Assembly: GCA_922989275.2 (NCBI GenBank)
Contig: OV277861.1
Coordinates: 94,216,993-94,280,992 of the forward strand
Source of the DNA: Gari tellinella
Taxonomy: Eukaryota > Mollusca > Bivalvia > Cardiida > Psammobiidae
DNA length: 64,000 bases
Direction of reading: 5' to 3'
Part shown: positions 47,557 to 58,738 of the stretch, one piece after another
Layout: each line of letters opens with the position of its first letter
How positions within the stretch are numbered: the stretch's first letter is position 1
Program-made: the position numbers and the translations under genes
Notes under the pieces: generated by a model
Database searches by the model: none
Told to the model about the DNA's origin: nothing
What the model saw: only the letters and a program-made list of their open reading frames with translations

Positions 47557-48094
47557 TTAAATGGATAACACATTGTGAGACCGATAGTGTGGTTGTTCAA
47601 TGGGTTAAACAATTACAAAATTATGACGTACGGCACATTCACTCCTATAGACATGATTATTATTCTGCGATATTTATTATATCTGTTACATTATATTTTA
47701 ATTGGTGCGCAGTGCAGGCTTTACTTTTCTTGTAAACCTTCATTTTATTTAGAAATATAACAAGATAACATATTTCCAAAGCTTTAAAAAACTGTTTTAT
47801 TGATCAGAGTCATAGAGTCAAATAACATGTTTTTGTTCACTAAACCAATGCTAATGATCCCTATACTCTGTCTAAATATGAACAGAAGCAGTAGTGAGTT
47901 TACGTTTCGACCATGCTATACCTTTTAATCTTTTTTAAAAATATCCATGTTTAAACAGACAATCACACGGCGTATGCGACAAATGGGCGTGTCATTTTTG
48001 CAATTCGCTTGATTGCTTACGCCAGTGTCCCTTTATTTATCGTTCAAAGGTATTCAATTTTATTTAATAATACTAACTGAAATCTGCTAACTAA

Positions 48095-48215
48095 CCCATT
48101 CACTGCCTTATCCCGAGCACAACAATTTTTTGCAAACAGTTTTGATCCTGATCAGACGCCGCGTCAGGATCAAAACTGTTGTACACTCATTTTAATATTT
48201 CTTCATTTTTTAAAT
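48095..48215. repeat. A-family MITE, deleted copy
   Basis: AACCCATTCACTGCCTTATC, CCGAGCAC and GCAAACAGTTTTGATCCTGA. The hairpin tip has lost its right-hand GGCGTCTGAT, and the element stops near TTTAATATTTCTTC. Confidence 0.65.
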
Positions 48216-48597
48216 AACATACTCTGGGTAACCTACATCAAATTAGTTAAGTGTAAAACCATGCTTTACATAGTCACTAATCGGGCGTTGTAGCACAAGG
48301 TCATCCATTTGACCTATACGGTGGCTACAAAGTAGTCAAAGAGATAAACGAATCCAAGAATTAGATATGTTATGTTAGAACATGTGCGTTAATAAATTGC
48401 CGACTTTGTGAAGCTTTTGTTTAACAAATTATTAATGAGCAAAACGATCACTGTTAGATACCTCATATAATTGTATGCATTTCGTGACATGACAAGACTG
48501 TGGTTTCGAGTTTAATTGTTGATCCAGAATTTGAAAAAGATTTTCCGAAGTATCAAATCATGTATGCCGTCTTCCCGCGACTTCTCCCTACTGCTTT

Positions 48598-48860
48598 GGG
48601 GCCCTCCGTGGCCTAGTGGTATAGTCACTGTGACTTACATCACTAAGCACCTCACCGCTGTGAGTTCGAATCCCAGTAGGGTCGTTCGGATTTTTCATGT
48701 GGGGAAGCCTTCCAGCTGGCTTGCGGAAGGTCGATGGTTCTACCCAGTTGCCGATTTGTGTCTGAAGCAGTGCATAAAGGGCTTCTGGGGGTCTTCCTCC
48801 ACCTGTAATTATGACAGAACTACTGTTGAAAGCGACGTTAAATCATAACAAATCAAAAAG
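48598..48860 (+). mobile_element. tRNA-derived SINE, full length, with 15-bp target duplication
   Basis: The head GGGGCCCTCCGTGGCCTAGTGG includes an A box, and GAGTTCGAATCCC (48662-48674) the B box, so it has an internal pol III promoter. TTCGGATTTTTCATGTGGGG, GGTCGATGGTTCTACCCAG and AGTGCATAAAGGGCTTCTGG form the conserved body, which ends in a short A-rich tail. The identical 15-mer TCTCCCTACTGCTTT flanks it (48583-48597 and 48861-48875), showing LINE-mediated insertion. Comparable bivalve SINEs include V- and Meta-domain families; which applies I cannot tell. Confidence 0.93.
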
Positions 48861-49318
48861 TCTCCCTACTGCTTTCAATGATCTTTACTTTCAATAAAGG
48901 TTACACGTTTAGAACTATTCAAAAACATAGAATTGTTCCAAATAAAACCACACGACAATGCCACCATTGTCTTAAATGGGTCAAATAGCCGAAGGAGTCG
49001 CATGTCGTTGGTTGCCAATAATATTGGCCTTAATTGACTTAAATTAGAACGAAACTCATATTAGCCATGCTCTCACCTTCCGTTGCGCTCTTAGCAGACG
49101 GTAATCGTGGTAACTGTGCATAATTGACACGCTATTACCTCAGAGGTGCTCACAAATTCTGCTGCTGACTACCGTAACATTATCGAATTTAGCACTAGTC
49201 AGAAAATTACAGTACTTTAACACTTCTATGCAATAATTACGTCATAGCATGTCAAGGTCATCTTCAACCTCTGATTTTAAAGACGAAAATAAAGCTACCA
49301 CATGACAATGACTTTGAC

Positions 49319-49526
49319 TTTTTCACTCTCAATGACGCTTAAAAGTGCATTTGCAAACAGTTTAGATCCTGATCAGACGCCGCGCCACGCGGCTTCTGAT
49401 CATAATCTAAACTTTTTGACACTCGTATCGAAATTGTGTCAGTCATGCTGCCCTTAAATTAACTTTGAAGCGGTATTACAGACATCAAAATAGAAGCAGA
49501 CGACAATAAAACGGTGAAGGGGTAAA
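49319..49526. mobile_element. MITE, family C, copy 3 (reverse orientation)
   Basis: TTTTTCACTCTCAATGACG at the left, core at 49352-49418 and AACGGTGAAGGGGTAAA at the right. Reads as the reverse of copies 1 and 2. Confidence 0.7.
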
Positions 49527-49550
49527 CATCTCCCGAATAAGTTTTCAAAC

Positions 49551-49640
49551 TCCAAAAGTTTTCTTTATGTTTGTTAACCTCTTCATGATCAACATGAAGG
49601 GGTTAACAAACATAAAGAAAACTTTTGGTCATCAAACTGC
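49551..49640. repeat. Compact TTAA-containing palindrome
   Basis: CCAAAAGTTTTCTTTATGTT and complement enclose GTTAACCTCTTCATGATCAACATGAAGGGGTTAAC. The inner part looks like two family-type CCC-TTC ends facing each other with almost nothing between. Confidence 0.8.
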
Positions 49641-49713
49641 AATAAAACTTGTAAAAAATTCAAGCCGCCTGATTCCCTTAACTCTTTAGCTGTCAAATGA
49701 ATCGTGAGATGTT

Positions 49714-49890
49714 TATCACTTCACCGTTTCATTGTCGTTTGCTTCAATTTTGTTGTTTGCAAGATCGTTTCAATGTTATCAAAGTAGTGATATGGTAGGA
49801 TGTAGAATTGCCTAAAACCTATCAATACGAGTGTCAAACGGTTTGAATGATGATAAGAAGCCGCGTCACGATCAGGATTCAAAATGTTTT
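49714..49890. repeat. C-family MITE, decayed copy 4
   Basis: TTTATCACTTCACCG, CATTGTCGTTTGCTTCAA, then GAGTGTCAAACGGTTTGAAT with a damaged core that ends near 49885. Confidence 0.5.
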
Positions 49891-50089
49891 GGAGGCATTG
49901 GCAGCGACTTGGTGTTGTAAAACACGTATCATCTTGGAGCTAATACGAGATTGTTACGTTGATCAATGCTCGCCTAAAACACGTAGAATACTGTTTCTGC
50001 GTAACTATCCAAGCAAACGAGAAACAAACACACACTCCATATTAACAGCAAAGTTTACAGTAAATGGTGATCGATGGCAATATATTCTA

Positions 50090-50983
50090 GTATTACCTAA
50101 TGCTCTATATAACTTGTAATTCGTCATTTTGACTGTTTTGCTGTGTTGTTCTGACATTGCCTAATCCGGGGGCAATAGTTTTAACTATTGCCCTCTAGGA
50201 CGAACTGTTTACATGCGAAAAAGATGCGTAGAAGTTCTAAAATCAGTGTCATTGAGAAGTTTCCCCGTACCCGGAATTGCCGTACTGTAATGAAACAGTA
50301 TTGAATAATTATCATTGATTGGTGTCTGAAGGATTAAAACTTTATTTCATGCTTTATCATCATTTATAGCAATACTATAATCAATGAGACGACTTCATAA
50401 ATTAATACACATCAAGTTTCGTCGCTATCCTTTATACAGAAAATAACACGGACCTGAACATTACAATAATGTAAACATGAAAGAGCTTACAAGACGACGC
50501 TGATCAGTCATCAGACGTCTGTGTATATTATTAGTTACACGGTATTTCGACACCCTGCCGGAATGTCGTGTAACGAATTTATTTCCAGTCTAGATCCAAT
50601 ATAAGAAAGAAAAAATACATAATCTGACAAAGTTTTACTCAATTGACCCTAAAAGTTGAAATTGACATCACGTCACTGAAAACTCTCGCGCTAGAGTACA
50701 CAAATTTATACAATTTAACCTCGATGTCTGGAACTCGCATAAGTAGAATTTACCTGCATTTCTACAGATAGGCCTAAATGCCATAAACCCGCTTCTTTAT
50801 AAACCGCTTCTGTCAAAAATATCCGTATTTCAAGCTTGAAAGGTGGCATAGCCACTGTTCGACTGAAATGAATCCAAGAATTTATGATGACTGGAAATAA
50901 TAAATCTTATTTCATTTGTACTTTGGCTCAGATTAATTCTTTTTTGAAAATCTAGTTAGCCCTATATAAAGTATTAGGTAATA
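50090..50983. repeat. Inverted short ends enclosing about 0.85 kb
   Basis: TATTACCTAATGCTCTATAT at 50090 is met in inverse at 50963-50983 (TATATAAAGTATTAGGTAAT). A hairpin GGGCAATAGTTTTAACTATTGCCC is at about 50171-50194. Nature unknown; no gene inside. Confidence 0.45.
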
Positions 50984-50985
50984 AA

Positions 50986-51521
50986 ACAGTTGTTTCATGT
51001 GTGTTAGGGGAACAGTCAAAACTATTGTCCCTCGAAATCAGGGAAGACATTTCGAACAGTTGCCCTCGGCCTTTCGGCCTCGGGCAACGGTTCGAAATAA
51101 ATACGAAAGACTCAAGCAGGAAACGCAACACAAACAATACACCCACCTCTCAAGCAGAACACACACACAGTCATACCATAACAAACACACACACGCACAC
51201 GCACAATCCCATTCCTTCATCTACACACTAAATAGAAAACAACACGCAAGACAAACATAAAGCAAAGTGAATATAGGAGTCCGCCTTGGTACGGTCAGCA
51301 GCAATCAATAATTAATTATAAATTAACCATTAATAACCACTGGGGGTTAAACCTGGGTTTAGGGGCGCCCAACCTCACTCTTATCTCCAATATTCACCTA
51401 TAAAGACGAACAGTGTACATAAAATATAAACCCTGTTGCACAACCTCACAATCAAAAGGACTTCCCTGATACCTCGGGCCAATAGTTTTGACTGTTCCCC
51501 AAACACACATGAAATAACTGT
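50986..51521. mobile_element. TIR element of about 535 bp, non-coding
   Basis: Arms of about 65 bp: ACAGTTGTTTCATGTGTGTT..GGGGAACAGTCAAAACTATT at the left and complement at 51460-51521. Inside are a perfect stem GTTGCCC..GGCC/GGCC..GGGCAAC (about 51059-51089) and an ACAC-rich simple repeat (51160-51210). The open frames here follow the simple repeat. Confidence 0.6.
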
Positions 51522-52481
51522 ATATTGTTCCTCAACGCTCGAACCATTATTTAATCTCTTTATGCCATGCTATAAAATATCTTTTTCTTTTTTTACTTTA
51601 TATCATGCAATGCAAATAATGAAAATTCATTTTCTTTCTTTTTTCTCGAATAGCACATGCAAAATCAAGTAAACCGTCTAATTTGAATTACAACTCTATC
51701 GTTTATTTGGAAGATGAACCTAAATTTAACTTGCCAATTTATTTTCGAATGTGTATTTATTGATGCGTTCACTTTGATTGGAATAGAAGAGAACTGTTCA
51801 TCTCAGAAAAGTGCCAGTCTTTGTAATGTCACCAAGTCAATTAAAATGCAAAAGTTTCAGCTTGTCGCATATTTCAACTCATGTCCCGCAATTTAGTGAA
51901 TACATTAATTCCATTAGTATCAATAAACTGATATCCTGAGTGGCATATTCAGGAAATGTCTTTCATATATTATCGAGCTCTGTGTACAGAGGTGATAGAA
52001 AACCAATTTGTCTTTACAACAAGATCTAGAATTTTTGAATTTATCACACGATCTTAACATTCTACAAACACTATAAACTTAAGAAACAACATTATAAATA
52101 TTATCATATTCTATATGACCCATATTGAATTTGCAGACCCTTCATTCAAGAATTGAGGAGATAACCAAAGAGCTATGGCCAGTTGATAAGAATTTATATA
52201 GCTCAGACATTTTTAACATTATTTCCATTCTGCGGTAATTTACCTGATGTGCTGCACATTTCCAATGGGTTTTATTTTGACGGTCACGTTTTACTACAAA
52301 TCAATTTCCTTATAGTACATACTTTCTTTCACTGAGCGCTTACTTGATACAGCAGTTATGTAAGTGCATATATGTCTTAGGGATTGTAATGTTACAAATT
52401 GATCAAGGCATAAACTTCTTTCGTCTTCTTAATTTACATCCCTTTATTATGCGAAAACGCGACTATAAACCTAATCAGTTA
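51522..52481. other. No gene recognised
   Basis: AT-rich, without recognisable repeats or domains. Confidence 0.4.
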
Positions 52482-52727
52482 CAGTGGAGAATCTGTTATT
52501 CTTTCCCGTTTAAACGCAAACGTACGCAAACGCAAAACACTAAAACGTAGAAAAGAACAACTTTTGGACAATTCTGATAATTCTTGTTTATCTTGGTGGC
52601 AAACAGTTTCGAGCCTGATCAGACGCCGGTTAACCCGGCGTCTGATCTGGCTCCAAACTGTTTGCACTGCAAATAATAGTTTTAGCGTAAACGCGTTTAT
52701 TGGGAAAGAATAACAGATTCTCCAATG
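52482..52727. mobile_element. MITE, family B, copy 4 (reverse orientation)
   Basis: CAGTGGAGAATCTGTTATTC at the left and CAGATTCTCCAATG at the right, TA on both sides, core at 52602-52668. The overlapping 102-codon minus frame is a translation of the MITE. Confidence 0.85.
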
Positions 52728-52739
52728 TACACAACATGA

Positions 52740-52860
52740 CCACTCAGAGAGATTGCTAATTTCCCATGAGTTTACTGTGTATTCCAAATAGCGTAATACA
52801 TTGATCAGTCATCCAATTCTAATTGTTACCATTAATCAGCATGATTACCGAAGTTTAGGA
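52740..52860 (+). repeat. Repeat U, downstream of MITE B copy 4
   Basis: GAGAGATTGCTAATTTCCCA, TTTACTGTGTATTCCAAATAG, CGTAATACATTGATCAG: close to the copy at 28755. Confidence 0.7.
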
Positions 52861-54444
52861 CATAGCGCAATTGTTTTATGGGAATGGTAAGACAGTATTC
52901 AGCAAAACAAATGTGTTTGAAACGTTTTCCGATTGGACTATAATTTCAAATTATTTCAATCCGGACAAGAATTAGAGTTATATGTTTGTAGTTTAGCTTA
53001 AACATATTTATTTTTCAAATATACACATCACATATATATATATACAACAAACAGAAGGGGTTAGCACGAAATACATTAAAGTCTTATAGGATTTCACTCG
53101 CTGAACGAGCAATGTACAAGTTATTGCGAAATATATGGTCATTGATTTCATTATACAAGATGTTTCTAAACGTTTTAAGAAGATAAATCAAGGACAAAAT
53201 GTAAGCAACAGTATGTTTGTAGTTTATGCATCTGAAGTCGATATTTAATAAATAAACTTGTTTTAATGAGGTATAAAAAGCTTACGCCTTCAGTGGCTAG
53301 TCAAGCATAATTTATGTTTTAATTATTGAATAGTCATAAACAATATATATAACACGTAATCAAGTCTTCCGAAAACATATTCAATCAGATTCTTCTTCAT
53401 GGCGACCAACCAACTCTGACGTATAGTGAACATATAACGAGAGTGTGCAGTTGATCAGCGAAACGTTATGGTGATGTTGATATATTTACTATTCAGTTGA
53501 AAATAAAATAACCTGATAAAAGTATCATTATTGAGCAACTCTATCTGAGCGTGTACTGTGCTGTTGTTGTAAGAAAAGGGTTTGAAACTATTTTGCATTT
53601 AGATGAATTTTACAGAAGCGCTCCCGCCGATTTGTTCTCATGACAGTTATTGTATCACGTTGTAAACATGTGAGGACAGACTTTTTACCATCAAGTGATA
53701 TTCTTCTACTAGGAACTACAACAAAAGTACGCTTTAGTGCACTCGTACGGTAAATAAAGAACAATATCGATAAATAATGCCTGGCTTTGTAGAAGATACT
53801 TTCTGCAAGTAGTTCATGTTTAAACTGCGCACTGTTTTGTAGGCACCGCCCAGTTATAGTAACTGTTGGCGTTTGATTGTGGTGTATTTGGACGAAATCT
53901 GTCAATAAAAATGGTAATTACTACTTTTTATATATGTGTTTCAAGGAAAATTGAAATCAGGAATACGTGAAATCCCTGACAACTCAGGGATTTCACGCAT
54001 TCTCTTAATCTCCCACGGAAAAGGCGCAATTTTTTATCTTTTCGTTGATTTCGTATTACTATTTGACAGTTACTTTTGGTTAAAGTAATGAATCTTACTA
54101 CGTTTAGTTCTTTAAGCTCAAAGGCAAGTACCACGCTATAAAATATGGTGTCAACTTTATTAACAAGACAAATATCTTGTTTTTTTAATTGTCTTGACTT
54201 TAATGCACACTGCTCACTTATTTGTATTCACTTGTGCGAGAAACTTTGTATTGACGTTCATTAGACAATGATATGTCTAGAACGAATGATGGTTAAAACC
54301 AATAGACATGTCATGCTATTATAAATCTATTAATTTGATGAAAATGGGACATTCCATCAATTCCATAAAACGCCTAGTGATTACGCGTAATCCCTAAAAA
54401 GTTCAAGGACTACGCGTTATCCCTGATTACACTTAATCCCTGGT
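52861..54444. other. No gene recognised
   Basis: A 40-bp hairpin GTGAAATCCCTGACAACTCAGGGATTTCAC lies at about 53968-53997, and related ATTACGCGTAATCCCT motifs recur at 54378-54440. Nothing coding. Confidence 0.45.
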
Positions 54445-55771
54445 ATACCCCCATTCCACTAGACGGCGCTCGATGGCGATCTCCGCGCTCCTACAGAGCG
54501 CCATAGGTCGCCTCAGGGTTAGGCGATTTAACGGTATTTGCGATCCGATTGCAATCCGATAACGCTCCGATGGCGATCCGTTAGCGATCTGTCAGATCCG
54601 ATAGCGACTGCATGGTCATTGGTCGCCACCTAATTCATAAAAAATGTTGCGACCTTAAGTTATCAGATTGCGCTCCGTTGGCGCTCAAAGGCGACTAAGA
54701 TGCTATCCACTGCGCTCTATTGGCGCTGCGATGGCGACCAATGCGATCTATGGCGCTCAAAAGTGATCCGATTGCGACGTCGACGATCGATGGAGATCCA
54801 TTATCGCTCTGATTGATTTGATTAGAGAGATATCCTATGAAGATCTGTGGCGCTCTGTATTCGTTTTAGATTCGACTGCAGATGTTTAGGCAAACAGCCA
54901 TACATATAGCTGATTTCTTTTTGACATGTGTCAACTTAACCCTTAGACCGCCAAATAAATTGTCGTCTGCTATATTTCTCGTCTACTTCAAGTTTCAAAG
55001 TGCTTCTAAGTTGCTCAAAATTGCTGAAAATGTTGTCCGAGTGTATAACAGCTTGGATCCGGATGAGACGCCGAGTTACTCGGCGTCTCATCCGGATCCA
55101 AGCTGTTTGCATATGGAGCTATAGTCGTGAGTGGCAGGCTAAGGGTTAATGCAGTAGCATAGTAATGCAGACAATTCCTATAAGAACTTTCTGCATTACG
55201 TTCGCACTGCCACAAGTCACTAGAAATCTGTGTTTTTATTTAATAGCTACTACAGATGTTCTAACGCACATCAAAATCAATGTTGAAAGCTATTATATTA
55301 ACACACTTTTCGGTATCATCATTGTATAGGTGTACAACAGTTTGGATCCGGATGAGACGTCGAGTTACATCTTGCAATTTGGATCTATTGATAGAAAATA
55401 CTAGCGGATATTTTAAAATGCAGATACTCACTATCAGATCGCCGCGGAGCGTGAAGTATCTACTGATTTGCTTTGTTGGATCATGGTAGCGCTCTAAGGT
55501 GATTCGATAGCGCTCCAGTTACGACCTTGGCGACCAAGAAGCGCTCCGATTGCGATTTACGCGAGCAATTAGCGATCTGATGGCGTTTTGAACAGAGCGC
55601 CACGGATCTTTGTGCAGGGGAGTAAACCGACGGCGACCTTGACGCTCATGGGGATCAGATAGCGACCCATTTGCGCTCAGGTAGCGCTCCTGGCGATCTG
55701 GGCGCGCTGTATGGCGACATGCAGCGCTCTCACAGAGCGCCATAGATCGCCGTTTAGTGGAATGGGGGTAT
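54445..55771. mobile_element. TIR element with dense GCGATC/GCGCTC subterminal motifs
   Basis: The ends ATACCCCCATTCCACTA..ACGGCG and complement (54445 and 55771) continue inward, with mismatches, through CAGAGCGCCATAG. The first and last 250-400 bp are packed with GGCGATC, GCGCTC and GATCCGAT motifs in both orientations. No transposase. It hosts a family-A-like MITE (54936-55149) and half a second core (55325-55375). Superfamily unresolved; the target duplication is unclear. Confidence 0.75.
54936..55149. mobile_element. TTAA-flanked MITE nested in the TIR element
   Basis: TTAACCCTTAGACCGCC to GGCAGGCTAAGGGTTAA, TTAA at both ends. The perfect hairpin core TTGGATCCGGATGAGACGCC and complement (55048-55110) is a GGATGAG variant of the usual CTGATCAG. 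Confidence 0.85.
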
Positions 55772-56886
55772 TACATATATGCAACAAATAAATAGAAGGT
55801 AAACGTCTGTAGAACTGTTTGTCAAAATTTAATGCCCATATCGTGATTACAAAATTTGATTCTTAAAAATTGACATACACACCTAAATAAAAACCTACGT
55901 GTAAATCACGTTTCAATGCTTCATTTCATAATATGAGGTTTCCGATCAGGTTTAAGCTGTTAAGTATTTCTATTCATAGTTTAAACTCAAAGCTTCAACA
56001 AGTTAAAATGTAAGAGAATTTAAACAAACTGGTTTATTTTGGCGACGAAATGATAACGGTTTCTTATAGGAAAACAAAATGAAGCCCCAAATCTCAAATA
56101 ACACAGTGTTTATAATTGTATAAATGTTTAATGCTGTCCATCAGTATCCTTCAACATCCAATTGCATCAAAACTAAAGTGAACTCCTTTTATACTCTGTT
56201 TGAAGAATCCACTAGTCATCAATGTCAAATTATCTGACACGAACAAGGTGGATAGTTGATAGATTCGAACCAGGTACCTTTAATTTACTTGAAGACACAC
56301 ATCGATGATATGCCTCCCTACGTCTTTTTTGCTCGATGATATGCCTACCTACGTCTTTTTTGCTCATATTCGGTACATCTTGCGGAATATTAAAAAACTT
56401 TTCGATAAACTATATTTCCTTTACAATGTTACCGTTCGTTAGTAAAATACTCAGTTTCAAATTTTGAGTGAATCCAATATCATATAATAATTGCCGAAAA
56501 GTACTCGACCTAATAAGCATGAATACATTTGAAAGCTTAATATGTTTTGGAAGACTTAGCATTCATTAAATAACCATTCTGCAAACCAACTGCAAACAAA
56601 TTAATGATCATCTATTAAACCAATTTCTAGACAAAATAATTGATTACTTTGGGTTTATTAATGCAGAAATATGGTATTTTATACTCATTTCAACTAGTAT
56701 AAAGCAGCCATTTCCAAGAAACGCTATGGTGGCTAAAATTTATGTCTAATGTAAGCATCTTATTAATTCCTAGATCAAAACTTCGGAGTCGATATATGTA
56801 TCTAGATTTAGACAAACATACATGTATTTCAATGTTAAGGCGAAACATAGTTACAATTTTATGTTGAAGTACGAGCATGCTCTAGC
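55772..56886. other. No gene recognised; 31-bp tandem duplication
   Basis: Two 31-bp units CGATGATATGCCTCCCTACG.. sit at 56303-56333 and 56334-56364 with one difference. A GATTCGAACC box near 56265 might be a SINE trace; too little remains to call it. Confidence 0.45.
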
Positions 56887-57139
56887 TTAACCCTTTATCC
56901 CATATAACCGCCTTTTAGCGAATATTATTTATTCCTCCGCTGAAGAAAATAGTTCCAATTTAATCAGTCATGAATATATATTAAAGGAAATATTTTAACA
57001 TATTCTAGCATATGATAGCTTAAAGCAGGCTGAAAGTAAAACAGAATGCGCCCTTAGGCGCATTCTGCTTTAGTTTCAACCTGCTTTAAGAAGTCACCTA
57101 TCTTAAATACTAGAAATGCACTATCAGGTAAAGGGTTAA
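56887..57139. mobile_element. MITE, family H, copy 8
   Basis: TTAACCCTTTATCCCATA to AGGTAAAGGGTTAA with TTAA at both ends, 253 bp. The hairpin at 57017-57090 is nearly perfect, and AACCGCCTTTTAGCG lies at the left. Confidence 0.88.
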
Positions 57140-57391
57140 TGAAACTCGAATTTCGTAAATCAATTGTAGACGAACGAATAGTTTCTATGAATTAGTACGA
57201 CTGTGAAAATCTGAATACAATGTCTGATACTAAACCAACTACTCTTAATTAAAGATAAGCGCAGCCTAACCTTTAAGACACAGGTATGTCAGAACATCTA
57301 GTGTCTATAAAGTAATTGTACCAGAAATGTCGAGTAATGGAGGTAAAACTAACTTGCAATGCACAAGTGCCTTTCAGCGAGTCCTGTCATA

Positions 57392-57637
57392 CAGTAGAGA
57401 ATTTGTTATTCTTTCCCGTTTAAACGCAAACGTACGCAAACGCACAACACTAAAACGTAGAAAAGTACAACTTTTTGACAACTCTGATAATTCATGTTTA
57501 TCTTGGTGGCAAACAGTTTGGAGCCTGATCAGACGCCGGGTTACCCGGCGTCTGATCTGGCTCCAAACTGTTTGCCCTGCAAATAATAGTTTTAGCGTAA
57601 ACGCGTTTATTGGGAAAGAATAACGTTTTCTCCACTG
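57392..57637. mobile_element. MITE, family B, copy 5
   Basis: CAGTAGAGAATTTGTTATTC and complement, TA on each side, perfect core at 57508-57575. 246 bp, the same as copy 4. Confidence 0.88.
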
Positions 57638-57682
57638 TAAATACATCGCCCTATTTAGAGTTTCGTTTGCGTTATGCAAACA

Positions 57683-57830
57683 TAGTTTGCTAATTTCCCA
57701 TGAGTTTCTCGCTCGCCTTTAAATAGCGTGAAACAATTTATCAGTCTTTCCGAGGAAACAAATCACGACTATTTATCAGCATTAAAGCGACAGCGAAGTG
57801 TTAACCAAAAACAAGAGGCCTTCTTGAGAG
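57683..57830 (+). repeat. Repeat U, downstream of MITE B copy 5
   Basis: TTGCTAATTTCCCATGAGTT, AAATAGCGTGAAACAATTTATC, GAGGAAACAAATCACGACTA and TTATCAGCATTAAAGCGAC. Confidence 0.7.
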
Positions 57831-58190
57831 AACGCTTTACTTGAAACTTCCTAACCTATCATTAATGAAACATCTTTTCTTTTATTTATAAGCGTATGAT
57901 GTTTCTTTTCTTATTTCCATTAACATGTTTTTCACAGATATTGGTTAATGAAGAATTTGTTTAGAAAGCTTACGAACACAAGGTAGGGCTCACAGTTATC
58001 ACTATAGTTATATTGAAGTTACAGGGAAGCTTTAACTTCAGTATGTCACATAAATGTCTTCACATTTTACCGTGTGCACCAAAACCTTAGAGTTGATGTT
58101 AATATATTTTAAGAAGATATCACCAAGTCTGTCACATAGTTTAGAACCGGATAACACAAATGTGAGCTTGGCGTACACAACGTTAAAGAT

Positions 58191-58437
58191 CTGGGGCCCG
58201 TTTCATAAAACTTCTTACGACAAATGTTGTCGTAAGTCAAAACTTTAAAATACATTTAATTTGTGATTTCTCTATCTAATCCTGTCTTGTGACATCTTTT
58301 TTGAATCGTCTTTTCAAGACGATTCCAAAAAGATGTAGCAAGACAGGATTAGATGGAGAAATAAATAATAATTGATACTTTTATAATCCGACTTACGACA
58401 ACATTTGTCGTAAGAAGTTTTATGAAACGGGCCCCAG
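58191..58437. mobile_element. Foldback element with CTGGGGCCCGTTTCATAAAA ends
   Basis: The 247-bp hairpin has arms CTGGGGCCCGTTTCATAAAA, CTTACGACAAATGTTGTCGTAAG, and further in TCTAATCCTGTCTTG..CATCTTTTT, all matched on the right. Tip GTCTTTTCAAGAC. GGGCCCGTTTCATAAA-type ends recall some ISL2EU/Harbinger-related MITEs; I cannot confirm this. Confidence 0.85.
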
Positions 58438-58525
58438 GTACAGAGATTCTATTCTTGAATTGAAATTAGACCGGTTACACGTACTCGTATTATTTGATTT
58501 AACTGAAAATATATATGTTTTTACT

Positions 58526-58738
58526 TTAACCCTTTGCCTGCTTATCGCGACTTTATTGATTTTTGCAAACAGTTTGAATCCAGATCAGACGCCGCGTAAC
58601 GCGGCGTCTGTTCTGGATTCAAACTGTTTGACACTCATCTTTAGGTTTCTTTAATTACAAAATGTATCAATCTAAATTTAACAAATTTTGCAGACGACAA
58701 CTTCGAAGCAGACGATATCACCACATGATAAGGGTTAA
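58526..58738. mobile_element. MITE, family D, copy 2
   Basis: TTAACCCTTTGCCTGC to CATGATAAGGGTTAA with TTAA at both ends, 213 bp; core at 58562-58630. The reverse complement of copy 1 at 31553. Confidence 0.85.

Noticed and set aside
48598..48680. Possible functional tRNA gene
   Set aside because: A and B boxes are present, but the sequence does not close an acceptor stem and continues into a SINE body with target duplication.
48516..48848. 110-codon plus frame
   Set aside because: It runs through the full-length SINE, which explains the sequence better.
51160..51210. Coding sequence rich in His/Thr
   Set aside because: It is an AC-rich simple repeat read in three frames.
52479..52787. 102-codon minus frame and its near twin at 57374-57679
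   Set aside because: Both are translations of family B MITEs, which is why they resemble each other.
53588..53905. 105-codon minus frame
   Set aside because: No domain, no splice borders, no second copy.
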